A stretch of 6,698 nt of DNA from CAWUKV01 sp963923025 (GTDB lineage Bacteria; Cyanobacteriota; Cyanobacteriia; Phormidesmidales; Phormidesmidaceae). Made by a program: the position numbers and the translations under genes. Below, one piece after another: positions 1 through 5,242 of this stretch. Each line of letters starts with the position of its first letter. Within the stretch, counting starts at the first letter, position 1. The DNA lies in the NCBI GenBank assembly GCA_963923025.1, contig CAWUKV010000256.1:1-6698 (forward strand). Direction: 5' to 3'. A model generated the notes under the pieces. The model was not told the origin of the DNA. It did not search any database and saw only the letters and a program-made list of their open reading frames with translations.

Positions 1-1628
1 TCGATCATGTGCCCCTCGGCCCGGCCGAAGCGGAAGCCCTGGCCCTCGCCGAAGCAGCCAGCGACCGATACGAATCAGCCACGCTGCTCAACAACATCGG
101 CCTTATCTATGTCGTCGAGTCTCAGTTTCAGCAGGCCGAACAGGTGCTCACCCAGGCGTTGGCCCTACAGCGCGACATTGGCGATCGTATTGGCGAAGGC
201 GTAACGCTGACCAACCTGGGACGCACCTATTTAGATGGGGGCAACCTGACAGCCGCAGTGGACCCGCTAACGGGCGCGATCGCGCTATGGGAATCGCTAC
301 GGCCAGGACTAGGAGATCGAGATAAGGTCTCGCTGTTTGATACGCAAGCGAGTACCTACCGGCATTTACAGGCCACCTATGTTGGTCTCGGCCAGCCCGA
401 GCAGGCCCTGGTTGTAGCCGAGCGGGGCCGGGGCCGGGCGTTTGTTGAGCTACTGGCAGGTCGACTAAACGGACAGCTCGATGCAGCGGCCCCGGTTGAT
501 GCACCCGATCTAGCCGCGCTCAAGCAAGTAGCAGCACAGCAGCAGGCAACGCTGGTCGAGTACTCCATCATCGAGACAATCGCCGAGCCAAGCTTATACA
601 TTTGGGTGGTTGAGCCCGACGGCACAGTCCATTTTCGGGAGGGCAACCTACCTACAATCCCGGTGGCCGACTGGGTGGGTGAAAGCCGCCAGCAGTTGGG
701 CATCCGGGGCAGCTTCGCCACCGAGTTTGCGCGCGCGCCACTGCCGGGTAGCGAAGGCCGCACAGCACTACAGTCGCTGTATAGCTATCTGATAGACCCC
801 ATTGCCGACCTGCTACCGACCGACCCCGCTGAGCGCGTCGTGCTGATTCCCCAGGGACCGCTGTTTCTCGTCCCGTTTGCCGCATTGCAGGCCCCCGATG
901 ACAGCTACTTGATCGAGCAGCACACGCTACTGACCGCGCCCTCGATCCAGTCTCTGGCGCTGACCCAGCAGATTCGCCAGCGCCAGGGCAATCAGGCCCT
1001 AGCCCAGCAGCCGCTGATTGTCGGCAATCCCACTATGCCAGCGGTACCGGGTGTTGATGCAGCCCTTGCTGCTCTACCGGGAGCCGAGCAAGAGGCCAAC
1101 AACATTGCCGCCCAGCTCAAGACCACGGCGCTGACCGGCACGGCTGCGACAGAAGCCACCGTCCGGCAACAGCTGTCGAACGCCAGCGTCATTCATCTGG
1201 CAAGCCACGGTTTGTTGGAGTACGGCACCCCAGAGGCATCGGGCCTGCGTGACCTGCCAGGCGCGATCGCCCTAGCAGACGGGGCCGGACATGATGGACT
1301 CCTAACCGCAGGCGAAATCATTGGCCTGTCTCTGTCAGCAGAACTCGTCGTCCTCAGCGCCTGCAACACCGGTCGGGGACGGGTTACCGGCGACGGCGTT
1401 ATCGGCCTGTCACGGGCCTTCATTGGCGCCGGGGTGCCCAGCGTTGTGGTCTCGTTATGGGCAGTACCCGATGCGCCCACCGCCGACCTAATGACCGCGT
1501 TTTACACCCAGCTTCAGACCACACCCGACAAAGCCCAAGCCTTACGACAGGCGATGCTAGCCACAATGGAGCAGTACCCAGAACCGCGCGACTGGGCGGC
1601 GTTTACGCTCATTGGCGAAGCTCAATAG
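1..1628 (+). CDS. TPR-CHAT domain protein (caspase-like), 5' partial
   Basis: The reading frame is open from the left edge and the true start lies upstream; the GTG at position 9 is only an internal codon. Counting from that codon as residue 1, about two TPR-like helix pairs lie at residues 23-96, and a third helical repeat at 114-148 carries the AERGRGRAF segment that usually precedes CHAT domains. The CHAT domain covers about 175-539. It shows VEYSIIE, the IPQGPLFLVPFAAL strand-turn (about 280-293), the catalytic His in HLASHG (H400) and the catalytic Cys in VLSACNTG (C452), followed by GVIGLSRAFIGAGVPSVVVS. CHAT proteins share the caspase/separase peptidase fold, and both dyad residues are present, so activity is plausible. 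TPRs normally bind partner proteins. Substrate and cell location cannot be told without the N-terminus. The gene converges on an SDR gene 60 bp away, and no terminator is visible in that gap. Confidence 0.93.
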   Translation, partial: DHVPLGPAEAEALALAEAASDRYESATLLNNIGLIYVVESQFQQAEQVLTQALALQRDIGDRIGEGVTLTNLGRTYLDGGNLTAAVDPLTGAIALWESLRPGLGDRDKVSLFDTQASTYRHLQATYVGLGQPEQALVVAERGRGRAFVELLAGRLNGQLDAAAPVDAPDLAALKQVAAQQQATLVEYSIIETIAEPSLYIWVVEPDGTVHFREGNLPTIPVADWVGESRQQLGIRGSFATEFARAPLPGSEGRTALQSLYSYLIDPIADLLPTDPAERVVLIPQGPLFLVPFAALQAPDDSYLIEQHTLLTAPSIQSLALTQQIRQRQGNQALAQQPLIVGNPTMPAVPGVDAALAALPGAEQEANNIAAQLKTTALTGTAATEATVRQQLSNASVIHLASHGLLEYGTPEASGLRDLPGAIALADGAGHDGLLTAGEIIGLSLSAELVVLSACNTGRGRVTGDGVIGLSRAFIGAGVPSVVVSLWAVPDAPTADLMTAFYTQLQTTPDKAQALRQAMLATMEQYPEPRDWAAFTLIGEAQ

Positions 1629-1657
1629 CGGCCCATAGTCAGCGGCCCATAGTCAGC
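1627..1657. repeat. 14-bp tandem repeat on the CHAT stop codon (2.2 copies)
   Basis: The unit AGCGGCCCATAGTC occurs twice without mismatch (1627-1640, 1641-1654), followed by AGC of a third copy. The first copy begins inside the TAG stop codon at 1626-1628. The period equals that of the two other tandem repeats in this window, although the sequence differs. Confidence 0.9.
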
Positions 1658-1688
1658 ATCCCACGGTCTAAACACCATCGAACTGCGC

Positions 1689-2348
1689 TCACCACGGCAG
1701 GACCTCGCCGTTGGCGTGCCAAAAGGTACCCGTATTGTCCAAGGACAGCTCGTCAATGCGTTGGAGCAGCCCGGTAACCGATGCTGTCGGGGTAATGCCC
1801 GAAAAGCCCGTCATACGAGTTTGGACCAGCCCTGGATGCAGAATACCCACGGCAATGCCGCGAGGCTTGAGGTCCTGTGAGAGCGATTTCCCAGCCATAG
1901 ACAGCGCCACCTTAGACATGCGGTAGCCGTAGGCTCCGCCCGAGGTATTGTCATCAATCGAGCCCATGCGACTGGTCATAAAAATGACCTTCGACCCGGA
2001 TTTTAGGTTGGGTAGTAATGCCTTGGTGAACCGCAGCGGCCCCAGGGCATTGATTTCAAACTGGCGACGAATACTGTCTAGGTCTAGATCTGACAGCGTG
2101 ACCCGCTCAATAATCCCGGCATTGTTGATGAGAACATCAATGGGGGTATCGGCCAGACGTTGGGCCAGGTCATCGAGATCGGCCTGCTGAGTGATATCAA
2201 CATTGGCCTCAATCCTAACGTCCAGCGCTTTTAAGTCCTCAGAGGCGGTGCGGCACACGGCAACTACACTATCTCCCCGCTGGCTGAGCTGCTGGCAATA
2301 TTCCAGGCCGATGCCGCGATTGCTGCCGGTCACCAGATACGTGGGCAT
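1689..2348 (-). CDS. SDR family oxidoreductase (C-factor-like)
   Basis: This 219-aa protein is a complete classical short-chain dehydrogenase/reductase, which catalyses NAD(P)(H)-dependent carbonyl/alcohol interconversion in the cytosol. Visible motifs are the dinucleotide-binding TGSNRGIG (residues 7-14), NNAG (75-78), the active-site Asn in FEINALGP (N100), Ser in MTSRMGS (S126), and YRMSK with Y142 and K146. R11 and R33 after strand 2 suggest, but do not prove, NADPH preference. The C-terminal pattern GTFWHANGEVLPW is typical of the subgroup related to Myxococcus C-factor/CsgA and sniffer-type reductases. The substrate cannot be predicted. The start is supported by AAGG on the minus strand (2360-2357), eight bases before ATG. 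It lies downstream of the XdhC-like gene on the same strand, 239 bp away, and converges with the CHAT gene. Confidence 0.94.
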   Translation of the reverse strand: MPTYLVTGSNRGIGLEYCQQLSQRGDSVVAVCRTASEDLKALDVRIEANVDITQQADLDDLAQRLADTPIDVLINNAGIIERVTLSDLDLDSIRRQFEINALGPLRFTKALLPNLKSGSKVIFMTSRMGSIDDNTSGGAYGYRMSKVALSMAGKSLSQDLKPRGIAVGILHPGLVQTRMTGFSGITPTASVTGLLQRIDELSLDNTGTFWHANGEVLPW

Positions 2349-2420
2349 AAGCTATACCTTAGTCGAGTAGGCAGTCATCAAGTTTAGTCGATATTTTGAA
2401 AGGGTGGTTTTGATCGATCT

Positions 2421-2446
2421 TCGTTGCGGCAGTCTGCCCGCAACGA
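2421..2446. other. Strong hairpin in the SDR upstream spacer
   Basis: TCGTTGCGGCA pairs with TGCCCGCAACGA: seven plus four base pairs with one bulged C and a GTC loop. Alternatively it forms nine uninterrupted pairs (2421-2429 with 2438-2446) around an 8-nt loop. No T-run follows on either strand, so it is not a standard terminator. It could lie in the 5' leader of the SDR mRNA (minus) or inside a plus-strand transcript ending at the terminator at 2493-2524. The pairing is seen directly; the role is unknown. Confidence 0.7.
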
Positions 2447-2492
2447 TTTGATGGCACAACCTTTGGTGTTTTCGAAATATCCTGTCAGCTAG

Positions 2493-2524
2493 ACTCTCTG
2501 GTTCATAACCAGGGAGTTTTTTTT
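2493..2524 (+). terminator. Rho-independent terminator facing plus, no gene in front of it
   Basis: ACTCTCTGGTT (2493-2503) pairs with AACCAGGGAGT (2507-2517) through an 11-bp stem with one T:G wobble and a CAT loop, followed directly by eight Ts (2517-2524). On the minus strand the Ts become an upstream A-run and no T-run follows, so it works in the plus direction only. The flanking genes (SDR and XdhC-like) are both on minus, so the transcript it ends is unassigned: a small RNA starting in the spacer, or an antisense transcript across the SDR gene. Confidence 0.82.
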
Positions 2525-2587
2525 GCTTTGGGGCTGAGTGCGGATAGAGCGTTGAGTCAGCCGGTGTCGAACCTTGCACGGAGAACC

Positions 2588-3070
2588 CTAAATCGGACAG
2601 GTTGCAATCTCTTCGATGTAGGCATTTTGGCCCTGCAGGTTGCGCAGGGACTGCCCCACTTCAATGACGTAGGGGGACTGCCCGCTGACCAAAGGAATGA
2701 CCAGCCGTTGGGGGCGCTGACTTTGAAGATTGGTCAGGATGGCTTGGGTGATGGTGATGGCTTCTGCCCCTTGCCAACGAGCCAGCCAGACTTGCAGGAT
2801 ATCTCCCTGCGATATTTCTAAGGTAATGTTCTGCGGCAATCCCGTTTTCATGACTTCAAAGGCAGGCGATATCAGCTGAGTTGCCGTCGCATCCGGCAGA
2901 CTTCCAGCCGTCTCGGCATCGCCCCAGATCAGCAGCTTTGCCCCGACCCATTCTGCATCACCAGACACCACCGTAGCCAATGCCACGGGGCCACTGGCCA
3001 GCTGCTCAAGCAGCGTTTGGTAAAACGTTTGTGAATTCACAGCAGTCAACCCGAAGCGCGTATCGGACAT
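2588..3070 (-). CDS. XdhC/CoxI N-terminal-domain-like protein, stand-alone and degenerate
   Basis: The 160-aa product resembles the N-terminal domain of cyanobacterial XdhC/CoxI proteins, which in known systems help insert or sulfurate the molybdenum cofactor of xanthine dehydrogenase-type enzymes. Matches recalled from the family are FYQTLLEQL (16-24), VALATVVS (29-36), VGAKLLIW (42-49) and the LQVWLARWQG block (92-101) followed by an ILTNLQS helix (111-117). Where relatives have a glycine-rich GGGAGE stretch and a CGG motif, this protein has AGSLPDATAT and QGDI, so the conserved Gly/Cys residues are gone. It stops after AYIEEIATCPI, just where full-length members continue into PPP and a Rossmann GAGH domain; that domain is absent downstream. 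ATG at 3070 is chosen because family similarity begins soon after it. The frame stays open upstream to an ATG at 3316, but that extension looks non-coding. No good Shine-Dalgarno is seen. It may be a decayed remnant or a repurposed domain. Confidence 0.68.
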   Translation of the reverse strand: MSDTRFGLTAVNSQTFYQTLLEQLASGPVALATVVSGDAEWVGAKLLIWGDAETAGSLPDATATQLISPAFEVMKTGLPQNITLEISQGDILQVWLARWQGAEAITITQAILTNLQSQRPQRLVIPLVSGQSPYVIEVGQSLRNLQGQNAYIEEIATCPI

Positions 3071-3102
3071 CTTGTACCGGACATCTCGTACCGGACATCT
3101 TA
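3061..3102. repeat. 14-bp tandem repeat on the XdhC-like start codon (3 copies)
   Basis: The copies are TATCGGACATCTTG (3061-3074), TACCGGACATCTCG (3075-3088) and TACCGGACATCTTA (3089-3102). On the minus strand each copy contains ATGTCCG, giving ATGs at 3070, 3084 and 3098 in three different frames. Only the innermost (3070) opens the XdhC-like frame. The one at 3084 opens a 12-codon ORF whose TGA lies just inside the gene, and the one at 3098 opens about 36 codons. Confidence 0.9.
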
Positions 3103-3218
3103 ACGCAGCCGCCAGCAGCATCAGGCCAAAATTACAGCATCCCAAACTTGTCCTGACTGCCCCACCGGGCATGATGTCGTACTGAGAGGGCTGACTTTGT
3201 AGCCAAGTAGATCTACCT

Positions 3219-3247
3219 AAAATTGTTCTAGACCTATTCCCTGTCAA
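3219..3247 (-). promoter_or_regulatory. Candidate promoter for the XdhC-like gene
   Basis: Read on the minus strand, a consensus TTGACA (3247-3242) is followed after 17 bases by AATTTT (3224-3219), a poor -10 element with three matches to TATAAT. It would give a leader of about 140 nt before the ATG at 3070, running through the 14-bp repeats. The -35 is convincing, the -10 is not. Confidence 0.35.
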
Positions 3248-3248
3248 C

Positions 3249-3271
3249 TTCTGTTGTTCTTGAAAACAGAA
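3249..3271. promoter_or_regulatory. Inverted repeat directly upstream of the candidate -35
   Basis: TTCTGTT (3249-3255) and AACAGAA (3265-3271) form a perfect 7-bp inverted repeat with a 9-nt spacer. It ends one base from the TTGACA of the minus-strand candidate promoter, a position typical for an activator or repressor site. The binding protein is unknown, and chance cannot be excluded in AT-rich DNA. Confidence 0.35.
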
Positions 3272-3403
3272 ACTTATAGCTGAGAGTCTATCTGTCAGGT
3301 TCTGTCCACCGTACAATAAAACGCCTTACTTTTATAGCTCCAACTTATAGATAAAGGCAGCTAAGCTAAGGCTATCTTCTTAAGTATTGATGAGAATGAT
3401 ACG

Positions 3404-3423
3404 AAGAAGAAAATTGTCTTCTT
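3404..3423. promoter_or_regulatory. Perfect 7-bp inverted repeat in the divergent spacer
   Basis: AAGAAGA (3404-3410) and TCTTCTT (3417-3423) are exact inverted repeats around AAATTG. In RNA the stem would extend by one G:U pair. No T-run follows, so it is not a terminator. It may be an operator or a leader hairpin for the ATPase gene 258 bp downstream; no function can be assigned. Confidence 0.4.
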
Positions 3424-3680
3424 TCATGGTCTGTCACACGCGTTGACATCGCAATCACAAAGCTTCTTTTCTCAGTACAGGAGCCTGAAAACTTTCCCGA
3501 TGAAAAATTGAGAATTCAGCAGGATCAGACCACAGTCCCGAGTCAACCTATCGTCAACTATCAGGTCTATCCATCAACTTGGACAGCAGTCCAACCCGCA
3601 ACTGATAAGTTTGCAACGGGCTGACTCAGAGTGTCCATGTAGGATAGAGGGACACCGCTGTTCCTCTATGCTGGGTCACC

Positions 3681-5036
3681 ATGACTGACGCTGAAGCCCT
3701 CGCTCTGGTTAAGAACATTTTGATGCCTGACAGCATCTCTCATGTCCAGGAGATTGTCTTCAAATATTCATGGGAGGGGCGACTCTATCCACAGATTGCC
3801 AAAGATGCAGGCTATCACCCGGAATACATCCGTGATGTTGGCGCACAGCTCTGGCGGGCGTTAAGTGCAGCGCTAGACCAAAAGGTTACGAAGAAAAATG
3901 TTCGCTACATTCTGACCCACTTGGAGTCAGAATCTTCACCCGACCGCGATCGCACGCCGTTGTCGGCCGCCCAGTCATTGACCACCACCGCTGATATGGT
4001 CACGATTGCCTTTCCCAGCGTAGCTATACCGCTACAGTCCCAGTTTTACATTCCCCCGGATACGGTCGAGGCCCAAGCCCAGGCCGAAATTTTGCGACCT
4101 AGCGGTTTGCTGCGGCTGCGGGCGGCGGGCAACCGGGGCAAAACCTCGCTGGTGCTGCGCCTGCTAGACTACGCCCGCCAGGAACAAATGCAGACGGTTC
4201 TGATTAACTTCCAGGAGGCCGAGGCTGCCATTTTGAACGATCTGGGCCGATTCCTGCGCTGGTTCAGTCTAAACGTGACCCAGCAGTTAGGTCTCCCTGC
4301 CAAGATTGACGACTATTGGGACGACGAAATTGGTCACAAGGTGAGCTGCAAACTGTACTTCCGCGAGTACCTGCTCAAGCAGTGCAGCCAGCCCATTGTG
4401 CTGGCCCTGGACGAAGTCGATCAGATTTTTGAATACGCTGAACTGGTGCAGGAGTTTTTCCCCATGCTGCGGGTCTGGCACGAGGAAGGCATGGAGCTAT
4501 CGGTCTGGCAAAACCTGCGTCTCATCCTCTCCTACAACACCGAAGTCTACGTCCCCCTGAAGCTCAGTCAGTCGCCCTTTAACGTGGGTCTAGCACTGCC
4601 GCTACCACTGCTGACGCCCGTAGATATCCAAACGCTAGCATTACAGTATGGTTTGCCCTGGGAAGGCGAGGATGGCAAAGCCGCCGTGCGATCGCTCTAC
4701 GATCTCGTAGGGGGACACCCCTATTTGGTACAGCTGGCCCTGTACGCACTGGTGCAGTCCGATACTTCACTCCCGGCTCTGCTAGATGCCGCCCCCACCC
4801 AGTCGGGGGTCTACAGCGGGCATCTGCGGCAGCACTGGCGTATTATCTCTCGCCAACCCCAGCTGGTACAGGCCCTGTCTCAGGTACTCACCACACCCGA
4901 AGGAGCCGAACTAGAGGCCCTGTCAGCATATCGGTTGGAAAGTTTGGGCCTGGTTGAGCTCCAGGGGAATCGCGCTGTCATCAGCTGTGACCTGTATCGC
5001 CGCTACTTTAAGTCGCTGCTGCAAATTACCGGCTAG
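3681..5036 (+). CDS. AAA-like ATPase with N-terminal VMAP-type HTH
   Basis: This complete 451-aa protein pairs an N-terminal helix-turn-helix region (about 1-80, with SWEGRLYPQIAKDAGY and VGAQLWRALSAAL followed by VTKKNVR) with an AAA-like (AAA_35-type) ATPase domain (about 117-445). The N-terminal module matches the one known from cyanobacterial vWA-MoxR-associated and NB-ARC proteins. ATPase motifs are Walker A AAGNRGKTS (K154, T155; Ala in place of the first Gly), Walker B IVLALDEVD (D244, E245), a sensor-1-like LSYNTEVY (283-290), QSPFNVGL and a sensor-2-region VGGHPYL (343-349). The module WFSLNVTQQLGL...DDYWDDEIG is characteristic of the family. No signal peptide, membrane segment or effector domain is present, so it is probably a soluble switch or adaptor that acts with a partner. 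ATG 3681 fits the usual family N-terminus, though no clear Shine-Dalgarno precedes it. A paralogous ATPase follows 206 bp downstream on the same strand. Confidence 0.92.
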   Translation: MTDAEALALVKNILMPDSISHVQEIVFKYSWEGRLYPQIAKDAGYHPEYIRDVGAQLWRALSAALDQKVTKKNVRYILTHLESESSPDRDRTPLSAAQSLTTTADMVTIAFPSVAIPLQSQFYIPPDTVEAQAQAEILRPSGLLRLRAAGNRGKTSLVLRLLDYARQEQMQTVLINFQEAEAAILNDLGRFLRWFSLNVTQQLGLPAKIDDYWDDEIGHKVSCKLYFREYLLKQCSQPIVLALDEVDQIFEYAELVQEFFPMLRVWHEEGMELSVWQNLRLILSYNTEVYVPLKLSQSPFNVGLALPLPLLTPVDIQTLALQYGLPWEGEDGKAAVRSLYDLVGGHPYLVQLALYALVQSDTSLPALLDAAPTQSGVYSGHLRQHWRIISRQPQLVQALSQVLTTPEGAELEALSAYRLESLGLVELQGNRAVISCDLYRRYFKSLLQITG

Positions 5037-5083
5037 AATTTACCGGCCAGAGTTTACCGGCCAGAGTTTACCGGCCAGAGTTT
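5025..5083. repeat. 14-bp tandem repeat on the ATPase stop codon (about 4.2 copies)
   Basis: Three identical copies of TTTACCGGCCAGAG (5039-5052, 5053-5066, 5067-5080) are preceded by a diverged copy ATTACCGGCTAGAA (5025-5038, three mismatches) and followed by TTT. The diverged copy holds the TAG stop of the ATPase gene (5034-5036); the other copies have CAG there. After the stop the frame stays open for 26 more codons to TAG at 5115-5117. Confidence 0.93.
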
Positions 5084-5242
5084 GACCAACCAAATGAGCG
5101 AGATGTCAGTAAACTAGCAGCATGTAAGCAAAGTAAGGTCGCCATCTAGACCAGCGTTACCACAACGCCGAACGCACCCAGAATGGCACCCGGCAGCACG
5201 CTCTAGAGGTTAGGCATTCGGATATCCGGTGTCCCAGTCGTA

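Larger units (their letters stand above)
3071..3680. other. 610-bp divergent intergenic region
   Basis: This AT-richer spacer separates the divergent XdhC-like and ATPase genes. I see no convincing coding frame on either strand. It holds the 14-bp repeats at its left end, the candidate minus-strand promoter and inverted repeat (3219-3271), two copies of AACTTATAG (3271-3279, 3342-3350), a 7-bp inverted repeat (3404-3423) and a cluster of TCAAC motifs (3543-3578). For the plus-strand ATPase only a weak -10-like TAGGAT (3640-3645) is visible, without a matching -35. Confidence 0.75.

Noticed and set aside
2532..2562. GGCTGA/TCAGCC inverted repeat as a terminator for the XdhC-like gene
   Set aside because: Only six pairs across a 19-nt loop, and no T-run follows directly in the minus direction.
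2352..2579. 75-codon minus-strand ORF between the SDR and XdhC-like genes
   Set aside because: It runs through the hairpin and the terminator including the A/T-run, has a composition unlike its neighbours and shows no recognisable domain; it is most likely spacer DNA.
2561..2580. tRNA T-arm-like GGTTCGA on minus
   Set aside because: The flanking bases do not form a 5-bp T stem, and no acceptor or anticodon arm can be built around it.
2528..2821. Plus-strand ORF over the 3' part of the XdhC-like gene
   Set aside because: It is antisense to the better-supported minus-strand coding frame and shows no recognisable domain.
3071..3316. Upstream in-frame extension of the XdhC-like gene to ATG 3316
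   Set aside because: The extra 82 residues show no family similarity, cover the candidate promoter, inverted repeat and 14-bp repeats, and family-like sequence begins soon after 3070.
3443..3448. TTGACA as a -35 element for the HTH-ATPase
   Set aside because: No -10-like hexamer lies 15-19 bases downstream, and it is more than 230 bp from the start codon.
5152..5217. Possible tiny membrane peptide on minus (hydrophobic VLPGAILGAFGVVVTLV)
   Set aside because: The only nearby ATG (5217) is followed by a TAG after four codons, leaving about 18 codons without an ATG; hydrophobic short frames arise easily by chance.
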